Shown here in pieces: positions 11,501 to 18,450 of a stretch of 54,514 nucleotides of DNA. The stretch is from Streptomyces spiralis (GTDB taxonomy: Bacteria > Actinomycetota > Actinomycetes > Streptomycetales > Streptomycetaceae). The stretch spans positions 1 to 54,514 of the forward strand of contig NZ_BNBC01000029.1 in assembly GCF_014654675.1 (NCBI RefSeq), read 5' to 3'. The notes beneath the pieces were generated by a model. That model was not told the DNA's origin and did no database searches. It saw only the letters and a list, made by a program, of their open reading frames with translations. Both the position numbers and the translations under genes were made by a program. Position 1 is the stretch's first letter; each line of letters begins with the position of its first letter.

Positions 11501-14500
11501 GACCTGCCCGAGGGTGTGGCCGCGCTGAGCGACCCGGACGCGGCCCCCGACCGGGCCCCGTTCCATGTCATCGTCACCCGCCGGGACTTCTCCCACCGGG
11601 AGGGCGTCCTGCGGCGCGCGGCCGAGACCGTCGGGGCGGGCGCCTACGACGGCCAGGCCAAGATGCTGGTGGAACTCCTGCGCCCGTCGCCCGACAAGGA
11701 GAGCCGCTGGCAGGGTTCCACCAAGTCCCCGCTGCCCCGCCCGCTGGACGTGCTGCGGAGCTACCTGAACAGCCGCTCGGGCGGTTGCTTCGGCGTCGTC
11801 GACCCGGCGGGCCAGTGCGTCGAGGTGCGGCCCGGCGTCGTCTTCCCCATGGCCGACCTGCACCGGGGCCCCGGCATCACACCGCGGTCGGTGGTCCGGC
11901 TGGATCTGGCGGACACCGGGCGGGTGACCGTGGTCCTGGCCATCCCGGCCGACGACGCCTATCTCACCGACCGGCCCCGCCCGGTGGTCGTCTTCCCGAA
12001 GGACAACCTGAAGACGCGGGACGACCTGCGCCGCGCCGACGAGCCGGGACGGTTCACCGTCGCCGGACTCCCGGGGATCAGCGCCACCGCCCGCAAGGGC
12101 TTCGGCAGGGTTCTGCTGGAGACCCGCCATCCCCGGATCGCCGCCGTCCGGCGGGAGGACCAGCCGAGGAGCGGGCCGGTGGACCGGGTGGTGCCGCTGG
12201 ACCACTCGGAGGCGGGCACCGTCGCCTTCGAGCCCGGTGACGTCGTCGCCGGTGTGCGCCGCGAGCGGCTGGCTCCGGCCGGTACGGAACTGGCCACCAC
12301 CCAGGCGCCGATGGCGTGGGCGCAGCTGTCGTTCATGGACGACAGCGCGCGGCGTATCGCGGAGGCCTGCGCCCGGCACGGCTGGACCTACCACGACTCC
12401 CGCACCCGGGAGTGGGTGCCCGGCGAGGCCAAACCCCGCACGCGCAGGCTTCCGGCGCGGGCCCGTTCGACCAGCGAGCCGGTGTTCTTCTCCCGCAACG
12501 CCTCCGGCTGGACCCTGCGGCACGAGAGCGAGGCGTTGCAGCGGTTCGGCTTCCCGGCCACCGAGCTTCTGGAGGAACCGGCCGGCGACATCGCCGAGGG
12601 GCGGCGCCGGTCCTGGGCCGTCGCCCACGCCGACCGGCACAGCGTCTGGCTGGAACTGGCCCCGGGCCGCGTCTCCGAGGTGCGCCGGGAGCTGGTGCGG
12701 TTCGCCGACGGCCACTCGCTGGCCGACCTCGACTGGTCGCTGTTCAGCCCCGGCGACCTGCTCTACGGCCGGGTCGAGGGAGGGGTCAACGAGTGCGGCC
12801 ACCTGGTGCTGGACGACTGGCGTCCGGGGCTGCGCGGGGCGATGGCGGCACCGTTCGCACGTCGCATGCTGCTGCCGGTCGCCCTGCGGGACGAGGAGGC
12901 CGGCGCTCTCTACCTCGGTGAGGGGCGCGGCACCGTGCCCTACCCCGCCGACCAGACCGTGCTGGACGCCCACCCGGTCGGGAGCGCCGTATGGCTGGAC
13001 CGGGCCAACCGGCTGAGCGTCGCCGAACCGGACAGCGTCGCGGAGAACGACGTGGTCTTCCTGGCCCTGGACCGGGAGCAGGGCCTGCGGATCTGCGGGC
13101 TGCCGAGGGCACGGGTCGAGCTGGCCGCCGAGAGCGAGGCCGACGCCTGGTTCGGCTGCGGCTGGCTGCGCGCCGAACTGCTGCGCGCCAGCCGGGGCGA
13201 GGCGAGCCTGCTGAACCAGCTGGACGTCCTGCCCGTCACCGTCGAGCAGGTCACCGCCGGGCCGGAGACCGTGGTGACGGTCTCCCGCCGGGCGCAGCCC
13301 CGGAGCATCTGGCCCCACGGAACGGTGCTGGCCCAGCCGGTGGCCGACCTCGGCCGCGGAAACGTGGCGGTACGTTCGGGAAGCGCGCTGTTCCGCGTGC
13401 ACATCCGGCAGCTCGTGCCCGGCCTGCCCGAGCACGGCACGCAGATCCAGGCGGCCTCCCGGGCGCTGGCCGCCACCCAGGAGTACGTCAGGCTGCACTG
13501 GAGCAGGGCCGAGAAGCTGCTGTCGTGCGGGATCCCGGGCAGGCGCGGGGCCGGTGCGGCCGACGGCGCCGACAGGGCCGAGGGCGACGGCGAGGAGATC
13601 GCCGTGCGGGTCTGGCTGCGGGTCAACGACGAGGAGGACCGCGCTCTGGGAGTGGTCTGCCGCGACGTCCGCACGCAGCGCCCGTACTGGCTGCCCGTCG
13701 GGGAGGCGGCGTGGACCGGCGGTCTGCGCGGTTCCACGCTCTTCGACCATCTGCGGGGCATCCGCCGGCTCACCGTGCTGCGGGACGGCCCCGGAACCGT
13801 GAGCCTCAGCCGGCTTCCGCTGGTGGAGCGCGAGTTCCACAACCTCGCGCCGGGACGGCTGCTGCCGGTGCGTGTGGTCGCCAGGTCCCTGAAGGAGGCG
13901 TCCGAGAAGGCGGCAGCCGCGAAGGAAACGTCCGCCGGGGAGACCGCGACCTGCCTGGTGTCCGTCGAACCGCTCGGCGTGCTCGCCGCCTACTCCGCCG
14001 TGGACGTGACGACGGAACTGGCCGAGGAGTCTCTCGTGGCCGAGGTGGCGCGGGTGCGGCAGGACAGGCGCGGTGGACGGTTCGTGACCCTGGTCAAGCC
14101 GGGCAGCCGGCTCACCGTCCCGGACCTTCCCCGATGGATGTCCGACGCCCTGGTCAAGCTCCGGCTGCCGGACTTCCGCCAGGTCCCGCGGCCCGTGGAC
14201 GGTCTTGTCCCGGCCCGGTTCGCCGCGTACTGGCGGAGCTACGAAGAGGGCCAGTCCGGCAAGCTGACGGACGAGGCGGCCGAGTCCCCGGCATGCCGGG
14301 TCATGCGCGCCCGGGGACTGCTCCACTCGGCCGACGGCCCCGACCGGGCCGACGTCCAGAGCTTCGCGCTGCGCGCGGTGACGGACTGGCTCTGCTGTCC
14401 CGAGGGCCAAGCGGTCCTGCACCACGACAGGACGAGCGTCGACCTGGCCCCCGCGCTCGCCGTGTGTGCCATCGGCGCGCTGGCGGCCAAGAAGTCCTGG

Positions 14501-15082
14501 CCGGGGCGTCCGCCGTTGCCCGACGACTGGCCCGTCTTCCTGCTGCAGAAGATCGGGCTGCGGGCTCTCGGCTCGCTGCACACCGAGGCGTTGGTCAGCC
14601 AGTGGCTGACGCGGCCGGATCGCCAGCTGGAGTCCGGTGGGTTGTGGCGGCGGCTGCGGTCCATCGAGCTCGGGCCCGAACTGACCGACGCCCAGATGGA
14701 ATCGCTGGAGCGGTTCGCTCAGGCGCTGACCGCGCGGGCCGCCGCGGGCGACGAGAAACACGCCGCCGCCCCGGTGGCGCGGGGCCTGATCGCGGCGTGC
14801 GGCGGTCTGCCGGACGCCGACGTCCTCCTCAAGGACGCATCGATCCTGCGCCCGTTGGCCGATCTCGGCCGGAGCCTGCGTCCCGCCGCGGACGCGGCGG
14901 CGTCCCAGCGCTTCCTGCTGGACCGGCAGACCGCCATCCTGAACACGGCCCTGACGCAGGTCACCAGGGACAAGGTGCCCCTGACCCTGCTCCCTCCCCT
15001 GGAGCCGGCCACCGCGAGAAGCCGGAAGTACGCCCTGGCCCTGCGCTCGGCCCTCCGCGCCCACTCCGGCCCCGCGGACTGA
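5510..15082 (+). CDS. Giant protein of unknown function, 3190 aa
   Basis: The preferred start is the GTG at 5510 (MLENWYFCSALGLPP), with GGGAAGGA seven bases upstream; an in-frame GTG at 5447 has weaker context. Residues 1-~500 are mostly helical, ending in a low-complexity Gly/Gln run (GQGQGQGQGEAG). A mixed region follows to ~950. From ~970 to ~2850 the protein is a long beta-rich array in which short barrel-like blocks recur, each with G-x-V/L strands, an acidic turn and a closing GD.V or P-rich loop; an acidic linker EDEHDDDQAD interrupts it. The last ~300 residues are helical. No signal peptide, membrane segment, ATPase or nuclease motif was found. With two CHAT genes beside it, a sensor or scaffold role is inferred, not shown. 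The reading frame is intact over 9.5 kb, which argues for selection. Confidence 0.85.
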   Translation: MLENWYFCSALGLPPRAASDYLDVVTALREPVAQPRSGELVCAALEWLAGTDTPLAVYALPHVLRAHQVFLAEHERYETEDAPAEHRRCVCVRELTGRTAVLYRSVAEVLPQELRPLVAAILQAAGAGNPEAVRLLGKVLEKPDAVAAAADEPSPPYHDLLDHLLPSVLLTAARALTGVCPDALGELMDEFPVLLDGALRGRHGRLALLQATELAAALRSEDTAAVLDRLARAVGGSFDMEPDVLATAARVVFRATGEADDGVWARLDAEAATGAELGRWTARRRPAGIPGDDTPDGSRRVLAYARLGGTGNHRWSPMPGVLWQAALHERAAELDAGRAVHWLERHWQAPNGVPNQRQTHVTVPHGEDYAHAQLHVGRLLRLRGPGPDWRMPILYLADGSVEENDPATAAQVWSPWILSPPGEPKQFRATAEQMVRLLAASSLAVRLLCATPPPPEGQGAGPLPDFLLLLLTHVRDILGNRHRLLMRELTEGHGDAGSGPGQGQGQGQGEAGAPRGPAVLSAPVRRLGTFMLHQIQQVDAVGTGKRPAVHPGEVVRLVVRVHAWDAEQPKPPAPVRTLVRSRVALGIALSWLQEAAAGGTQPHRTEGSGRWFTTPDDPVAPARALLDFSSGLGDQPHRGTSVQAALLWREIYPGESTYALRWDWVGGRPDYADPSAAAGLHYRRLLLSAPKDPDRDAFSVADWADMGEELERDISDEHGIIPVTVRTLRLAALLREPELGDAEAHEDWVTAWSLLVRSLNLPQHLPRWVRGRMFDMFAAPVSGKGSHDRVLRVLEQVVDTVIDLSAKAPFYYDRLFEVLGGGMHVAPASANRLRQRALRSLYVRWGPWGLTTSTGNPFDTYGDRVSLRGTEAALVGFLRNTSHRVLEARELPLAAGMDKLWRDTHAPALTPAQRVESGSSDLESWLVRAGVVDRRAGETLLYQPGVVIDARMEGRSRAPVHNLFLHNAPRPEEGTYVLGLVTAKDGNQQGPQQRLWINCGQRFPVPALVSEQQAKRRRVGDAVAVLITKDGGRLRGDRVVALARRPAVDGEIRSAELKAVDRFPGLELSVHGVDEDGYPRGTGVDDIAARRRWDPDLSRVHTSSVGTGLPYDTLARWDAVLGHWVPVDAGAPELAVAPGVDEAGTGQRPERTALRLVLAGPATDRTGFGPAWRFVTTPGRAYVLGPSAWDAADWQKLDEACSAGRAGLIVHASYEPGHGRLTLREPAPGRSPFDDRNARWLELFDVFPAHTGADGHTEDEHDDDQADLPVQELYHEARRHDADGEGFWTVDVPAVDGFPTRIKVDLTGRVQRKRVLCSIDHWGEPQARGLLAVARAMDETGIREKHRSPETYDRLARLHEGSVVELVRQLTRKPGDTDCLVMLKSGLIGWAATESLTLTGEFPTMSTTVRRRAVVVQDGHAPRPQPQRDPEALDDLRQACTGLSDPARLERAGALPGLVLGRMYNTDNTLTMLRVWFRLDDEVVEAVVPAVCFDQASPSVGDHLRATRTPAGWVFSVLRRRLRLRALWEWAGDLPDAGWHPVGMVSDRGEDYGAAVSQHPTLARLALSRAPQDGGRRSDPARARRLPRGRVLVERDGRSLVGTMTGFYLGADPQPVHVDQVLVHTLCVDATPASRGQGDRPRFTDVQRRFVLSPATLRSRPERNRRTADPAAEWARFLARRDGTLEGPRVRGRLHLDVLAPDENGTYQGWLEADDGPQTFVGGRGYSEHLVRAVPVPYGRGYRYSHLRAAPLTVAEFVEKVAPHARTDGSRCPIERDRRPYYVGFEETDAGPVHRFEWGFGWFADVPHAALTVGGSVVDPAALTLFHGDRIDAVSITAAAEEEVPGGLRVSIALRDIRKSVEYQIHQEAAHQVVHLLDLEIDHATGRVVVLRVHTRSRGVGRDGADDHVEGRPVRAILHPEDIARLLAAVPRDRSRQRVLGRAVVEEGPARGRVHQFRLVPPTAAPDDRTPGLRAGDRLYMEAGRIQPTANDYLLRFDLPEGVAALSDPDAAPDRAPFHVIVTRRDFSHREGVLRRAAETVGAGAYDGQAKMLVELLRPSPDKESRWQGSTKSPLPRPLDVLRSYLNSRSGGCFGVVDPAGQCVEVRPGVVFPMADLHRGPGITPRSVVRLDLADTGRVTVVLAIPADDAYLTDRPRPVVVFPKDNLKTRDDLRRADEPGRFTVAGLPGISATARKGFGRVLLETRHPRIAAVRREDQPRSGPVDRVVPLDHSEAGTVAFEPGDVVAGVRRERLAPAGTELATTQAPMAWAQLSFMDDSARRIAEACARHGWTYHDSRTREWVPGEAKPRTRRLPARARSTSEPVFFSRNASGWTLRHESEALQRFGFPATELLEEPAGDIAEGRRRSWAVAHADRHSVWLELAPGRVSEVRRELVRFADGHSLADLDWSLFSPGDLLYGRVEGGVNECGHLVLDDWRPGLRGAMAAPFARRMLLPVALRDEEAGALYLGEGRGTVPYPADQTVLDAHPVGSAVWLDRANRLSVAEPDSVAENDVVFLALDREQGLRICGLPRARVELAAESEADAWFGCGWLRAELLRASRGEASLLNQLDVLPVTVEQVTAGPETVVTVSRRAQPRSIWPHGTVLAQPVADLGRGNVAVRSGSALFRVHIRQLVPGLPEHGTQIQAASRALAATQEYVRLHWSRAEKLLSCGIPGRRGAGAADGADRAEGDGEEIAVRVWLRVNDEEDRALGVVCRDVRTQRPYWLPVGEAAWTGGLRGSTLFDHLRGIRRLTVLRDGPGTVSLSRLPLVEREFHNLAPGRLLPVRVVARSLKEASEKAAAAKETSAGETATCLVSVEPLGVLAAYSAVDVTTELAEESLVAEVARVRQDRRGGRFVTLVKPGSRLTVPDLPRWMSDALVKLRLPDFRQVPRPVDGLVPARFAAYWRSYEEGQSGKLTDEAAESPACRVMRARGLLHSADGPDRADVQSFALRAVTDWLCCPEGQAVLHHDRTSVDLAPALAVCAIGALAAKKSWPGRPPLPDDWPVFLLQKIGLRALGSLHTEALVSQWLTRPDRQLESGGLWRRLRSIELGPELTDAQMESLERFAQALTARAAAGDEKHAAAPVARGLIAACGGLPDADVLLKDASILRPLADLGRSLRPAADAAASQRFLLDRQTAILNTALTQVTRDKVPLTLLPPLEPATARSRKYALALRSALRAHSGPAD

Positions 15083-15101
15083 GGAGGCCGCCACCGAATG
15101 A

Positions 15102-15126
15102 GGAGCCGTTCCCGCACGGCGGCTCC
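15102..15126 (+). terminator. Hairpin after the giant gene
   Basis: GGAGCCG (15102-15108) pairs with CGGCTCC (15120-15126) around an 11-base loop, 19 bases after the stop of the giant gene. There is no T-run, as is common for Streptomyces terminators, so this is a structural guess. Confidence 0.35.
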
Positions 15127-15168
15127 ACCGCCCACGTACGCAAGCGCGATGGGCCGGTGGAGCGCCGT

Positions 15169-15236
15169 GGTCAGGAGACTGCTCCGGTCAGGAGGCCCCT
15201 CCGGTCAGGAGGCTGCCCTGCTCAGGAGGCCGCTCC
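15169..15236. repeat. 17-bp tandem repeat, four copies
   Basis: Four adjacent 17-base units of the form GGTCAGGAGGCNNCTCC run from 15169 to 15236, and a partial fifth (GGTCAGG) begins at 15237. The last units include the stop codon and final codons of folE (LTGAAS), so copy-number change would alter the folE C-terminus or 3' flank. It lies between the convergent giant gene and folE. Confidence 0.75.
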
Positions 15237-15878
15237 GGTCAGGCCGAGGAATTCGCTGCGGGAGCGGGCGTCGGAGCGCAGCAGGCCGAGGAGGGTGGAG
15301 GTCATGGTGCTGGATCCGGTGGCCTGGACGCCACGCAGGGTCATGCAGCAGTGTTCCGCCTCGATCACCACGCCGACGCCCTTGGGCTCCAGATGTGTCT
15401 GCAGCCAGTCGGCGACCTGCTTGGTCAGGCGTTCCTGGACCTGCGGGCGGCAGGCGAAGTGCTCGACGACACGCGCCAGTTTGGACAGGCCCAGGATGCG
15501 GGCTCCCGGCAGATAGCCGACGTGCGCCGTGCCCACGAAGGGCAGCAGGTGGTGCTCGCACACCGACCGGACCGGTATGCGGCGGGCCAGGACGAGTTCG
15601 TCGTATCCCTCGTCGTTGGGGAAGGTGGTCAGGTCGAAGGGGCGCGGGGTGAAGAGTTCCGCGTAGGCGCGGGCCATCCGCCCAGGTGTGCCGCGCAGGC
15701 TCTCCGAGGCGGTGGAGATCCCGAGTGCGGCGAGGAACTGGCCGGCCGCGGCTTCCGCGGCGGCCAGGTCGATCCCGTCGGACTCGTGGACGACCCGCAG
15801 GGCCGGCCGCGCGGGTGCCGCGGCTTCCTCGTCGAGGGGGGCTGTCAGGGCGGTGGTGCGGTTGAGGTGCTCGGTCAT
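15222..15878 (-). CDS. folE: GTP cyclohydrolase I (type IA)
   Basis: It converts GTP to 7,8-dihydroneopterin triphosphate plus formate, the first step of folate and other pterin pathways, in the cytoplasm. The 218-residue length is usual. Zinc ligands are visible: Cys107 in VCEHHLLPF, His110 in the same motif, and Cys177/Cys178 in EHCCMTLRGVQ; GTPGRMARAYAELF is the typical N-terminal signature. The first ~25 residues are a variable extension. The start codon lies one base after the stop of the upstream membrane-protein gene, implying translational coupling. No folate genes (folP, folB, folK) are nearby, so this is probably a second FolE serving a special purpose or redox/metal condition rather than the housekeeping copy; that is inference. 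Confidence 0.95.
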   Translation of the reverse strand: MTEHLNRTTALTAPLDEEAAAPARPALRVVHESDGIDLAAAEAAAGQFLAALGISTASESLRGTPGRMARAYAELFTPRPFDLTTFPNDEGYDELVLARRIPVRSVCEHHLLPFVGTAHVGYLPGARILGLSKLARVVEHFACRPQVQERLTKQVADWLQTHLEPKGVGVVIEAEHCCMTLRGVQATGSSTMTSTLLGLLRSDARSRSEFLGLTGAAS

Positions 15879-15879
15879 G

Positions 15880-16335
15880 TCAGCTGCCCCCGACGCCCAG
15901 GGCGGTGAGGAGCACCAGGACGAGGGTGGCCACGGCGAGCAGACCGTGGGCGAGCACGACCGGCACCGGGAAGTGCCGTTCGGCTGGGACGCCGCCTTCG
16001 TCTCCCGGCCCCGCGGCGGCCGCTGCCGCGCCGGCCGTGGCTCGGTCGCGGTGGACGGGGATCCAGCGGGCCAGCATCACGAACCCCAGCAGCGCGACCG
16101 GCAGCAGCAGGCCGAACGAGGTCCAGGCGAGCGCGCCCTTGTCCGCCACGATGTAGATGATCCACACGACCAGTCCGATGGCGGCCAGGGCGAAGTGGCC
16201 GAAGACGACGGGTGCGGGCAGCCGGCTGGTGCCGGTCTGCTGCTGGCGGATTCCGCCGCGTTGGATCCAGGTGCCGAGCATGTAGAAACCGCCGAGAGCG
16301 GTGATCACCCAGGTGATCAGGGCGGCGACGTCCAT
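15880..16335 (-). CDS. Four-helix membrane protein, unknown
   Basis: This encodes 151 residues, starting at the ATG at 16335 (MDVAALITWVITALGGFYML) rather than 15 codons earlier, because the hydrophobic helix begins there. Four membrane segments are visible near residues 3-20, 45-63, 69-87 and 127-146. A Gly/Ala-rich, charged loop (about 95-120) lies before the last helix. It sits between a DUF2231 gene and folE in one same-strand run, with one base between its stop and the folE start. I do not recognise a named family. The pairing of two small membrane proteins with FolE suggests a shared stress response, but nothing in the sequence gives the activity. Confidence 0.8.
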   Translation of the reverse strand: MDVAALITWVITALGGFYMLGTWIQRGGIRQQQTGTSRLPAPVVFGHFALAAIGLVVWIIYIVADKGALAWTSFGLLLPVALLGFVMLARWIPVHRDRATAGAAAAAAGPGDEGGVPAERHFPVPVVLAHGLLAVATLVLVLLTALGVGGS

Positions 16336-16409
16336 GGGGAACTCCCGAGGGGGACGGTGGTGGAGGCAGCCGGAGGACACCGGCCGTCATGGTGGGCGTG
16401 GGGGCCGGG

Positions 16410-16961
16410 TCACACGGCGGAGCGGGTGCCGTTCCGGCTGCTGCTGCCGGGCGTGTATCCCTCGGCCTGGGTGTTCTCGTCGGCGACGCGTACGCCGTAG
16501 CGGTAGGCGAGCTTGCCGCCCAGGAATCCCGAGATCGCGAGGGCCACGATGCTGAGGGCCGACAGGACGAGCCTGCCGATGCCGACACTTCCGCCGCCCG
16601 TGTAGTCGCCGTGGCGCCACAGGAAGTTGACGACGTAGGCGGCGGTCACCAGCAGGTTGAGCGTCATGTGGACCAAGGCGGTGCGAAAGGCCGGAGTGCC
16701 GGCCGGAATCGCGAACAGGTCCAGGAATCCGACCATGGCCGCCAGCAGGGCGCCGATCACGCCGACCGCGATCAGCCACTCCGAGGACTGGGTCAGGAAG
16801 CCCGGACGGTGCACGACGTGGGATGCGATGTCGAACACCAGGCTGGTCACCCAGGCACCGATCGGCACGGTCACCAGGATCGGGTGGAACGGGTGGCCGT
16901 ACGGACCGGCGAGCGAGGCGCTGACCGGGCGCTTCGCCTGAAGCTGTGACTCACTGGCCAT
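16410..16961 (-). CDS. DUF2231-family membrane protein
   Basis: This encodes 183 residues. The motif GPYGHPFHPILVTVPIGAW near the N-terminus, with its paired His and Pro, is characteristic of DUF2231 proteins; these His residues have been suggested to bind metal or haem in the family, which I cannot test here. Four to five hydrophobic helices follow (about 28-48, 62-80, 95-112, 128-150). The tail is hydrophilic. GGAGGT lies nine bases before the ATG. It is the first gene of the membrane-membrane-folE run (gaps 74 bases and one base) and is divergent from a cysteine-containing regulator across 121 bases that include a dyad at 16983-16996. Confidence 0.85.
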   Translation of the reverse strand: MASESQLQAKRPVSASLAGPYGHPFHPILVTVPIGAWVTSLVFDIASHVVHRPGFLTQSSEWLIAVGVIGALLAAMVGFLDLFAIPAGTPAFRTALVHMTLNLLVTAAYVVNFLWRHGDYTGGGSVGIGRLVLSALSIVALAISGFLGGKLAYRYGVRVADENTQAEGYTPGSSSRNGTRSAV

Positions 16962-16982
16962 CGGAACCTCCGGCTAGTTTCA

Positions 16983-16996
16983 CCAATAAATCTTGG
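16983..16996. promoter_or_regulatory. CCAA-N6-TTGG dyad, candidate operator
   Basis: CCAATAAATCTTGG has 4-bp inverted arms around six AT-rich bases in the divergent region between the DUF2231 gene and the regulator at 17083. The spacing resembles the CAA-type N6 palindromes I recall for SufR-like iron-sulfur regulators, and the regulator next door has a similar cysteine pattern. It is short enough to occur by chance. Confidence 0.4.
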
Positions 16997-17082
16997 TCTT
17001 ATTTCGGAGGTCCGTCAAGACATGCAGGACAGAGAGCCAGAAGAACACTTGTGCCCGCGCGGATGGGAGTTACCGTGGTCCT

Positions 17083-17835
17083 GTGGCTTCTGATCCGACT
17101 GAGCGGGCCGACACGGCCGACAGCGCCATCGACTCCGTCAGCGTCCTGAGCGAGGACTCTCGCCGGCGCATGTTCACCTTCATCCGCCGCGCCCGCCGCG
17201 CCGTCACCCGTGACGAGGCCGCCGCCAGCGTCGGCATCTCCCGCAAGCTCGCCGCCTTCCACCTCGACAAGCTCGTGGACGCCGGCCTGCTGCGCGCGCG
17301 CTACGAGACACCGGGCGGGATCCGCAAGGTCGGCAGGCAGCCCAAGGTGTACGAGCCCACCGACGCCCAGATCACCGTGAGCATCCCCGACCGGTGCCAC
17401 GAGCTCCTGGCCGACCTGCTCCTGGACGCCGTCCTCACCGAGGGCGCCGACGAGAACGCCACGCAGGCGGCCATGCGGACCGCCGAACACCGTGGCCTGC
17501 AGTTGGGCGAGGCGGCCCGGGACGAGACCCGTCCGGGCCGCCTCGGCCCCGAGCGCGGTCTGACCGCCTGCGAGCGGCTACTGGACCAGTACGGCTACGA
17601 ACCCGTCCGGGAGACCCCGACCCAGCTCCGGCTCCGCAACTGCCCCTTCCACCCACTGGCCGCGAAGGCCCCGGACCTGGTGTGCGGCATGAACCACGCC
17701 TTCCTCTCCGGCTACCTCCACGGCCTGGAGGTCAACGGAGTCCAGGCCGTCCTGACCCCCGAGCCGGGCGAGTGCTGCGTACGCCTGGGCCCGAGCGAAC
17801 CCGACCGTGATGGCGAGACGGCACAGGACCGCTGA
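17083..17835 (+). CDS. Winged-helix regulator with C-terminal Cys cluster (SufR-like)
   Basis: This encodes 250 residues from GTG 17083, preceded by GGGAG twelve bases upstream; a longer in-frame TTG start at 16993 would overlap the divergent promoter. Residues ~20-75 form an ArsR/DeoR-like winged helix (SEDSRRRMFTFIRRA, then VGISRKLAAFHLDKL as recognition helix). The C-terminal domain holds Cys187 in CPFHPLA, Cys201 in LVCGMNHAF and Cys231-Cys232 in GECCVRL. The C-X13-C spacing plus a distal Cys resembles 4Fe-4S sensors of the SufR family, so a redox, iron or metal response is inferred. It is divergent from the DUF2231-membrane-folE run and probably controls it. There is no suf operon in the window. 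Confidence 0.8.
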   Translation: MASDPTERADTADSAIDSVSVLSEDSRRRMFTFIRRARRAVTRDEAAASVGISRKLAAFHLDKLVDAGLLRARYETPGGIRKVGRQPKVYEPTDAQITVSIPDRCHELLADLLLDAVLTEGADENATQAAMRTAEHRGLQLGEAARDETRPGRLGPERGLTACERLLDQYGYEPVRETPTQLRLRNCPFHPLAAKAPDLVCGMNHAFLSGYLHGLEVNGVQAVLTPEPGECCVRLGPSEPDRDGETAQDR

Positions 17836-17928
17836 CCACCTGACGAGAAGCCGCAGGTCGGATTGCGTTCCGGGCCCCAGACCCCATGGGATCCCGGTGG
17901 GGAGTCGCCGTCGGGTCGCTCGAAGTCG

Positions 17929-18174
17929 TACGACGTCGTCTACACCGAGGACTGGACCGGCAGCGAGGGCCGGCTGCACCACATCGCCTTCGCCACCGAC
18001 ACTCGCGAGGACATCCTGCGCGCCGCCGACCTCGCCATCGACAGCGGCGTCTTGATCGAGACGGGCAACGCCGACATCGGCTTCACGATGTACGCCTGCG
18101 CCGCGCTGTTCGGCGCGGTGATGATGACGCTGGCCGCCCTCACCATCAAGGCGCGCTCGACCGCGAAGCTCTGA
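17929..18174 (+). pseudogene. Fused remnants: extradiol dioxygenase + transporter end
   Basis: The frame reads VVYTEDWTGSEGRLHHIAFA then DTREDILRAADLAIDSGV, which matches the C-terminal part of catechol 2,3-dioxygenase-type proteins (the HH is a metal/active-site region in that family). After ETGNAD it switches to FTMYACAALFGAVMMTLAAL, a last membrane helix with a KARST tail like that of MFS aromatic-acid or sugar transporters. Neither protein has its start or bulk. The simplest reading is a deletion that joined two genes of a lost aromatic-degradation cluster. A start at 17863 or 17929 has no clear ribosome site, so expression is doubtful. Confidence 0.65.
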
Positions 18175-18450
18175 CCTCCACGGAGGGGAAAGGGCCCGCC
18201 AGTGCCGGGACTTCGGCGCGGGAGGGCCTGTTCGGCCTTGGCGGTCGCGAAGTTGCCGACCGTGACACCGATCCCGTCCTCGCCGGACTTGGCCACGCGT
18301 CGACCGTCTGGGCGGTCGCCGACCGAAGCTCGGCATTCTCCGGCGCGGCCGACGCCGGAACCAGGCGAACTGATAGTACGTCAATATTGCTGGCTACCAT
18401 TCATTCGCACGCGCGACGCACACCTGATCGACAACGGGGGAGCACGGGGG

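Noticed and set aside
506..15082. Gasdermin or Cas7-11 partner for the CHAT proteins
   Set aside because: No small gasdermin-like or Cas gene is adjacent; neighbours are a small membrane protein, the giant gene and folE.
5969..15094. Open antisense frame of about 3000 codons opposite the giant gene
   Set aside because: Complement of a high-GC gene frame; the codon bias and the ribosome site belong to the plus strand, and the translation is low-complexity Arg/Pro/Ala/Gly.
15169..15236. CRISPR-like array
   Set aside because: Units are directly adjacent with no spacers, as at 42395-42680 and 47253-47315.
18202..18450. Longer N-terminus for the RHS toxin
   Set aside because: These in-frame codons lack third-position bias, have no ribosome site, and the CpnT-like helix begins at the ATG at 18451.
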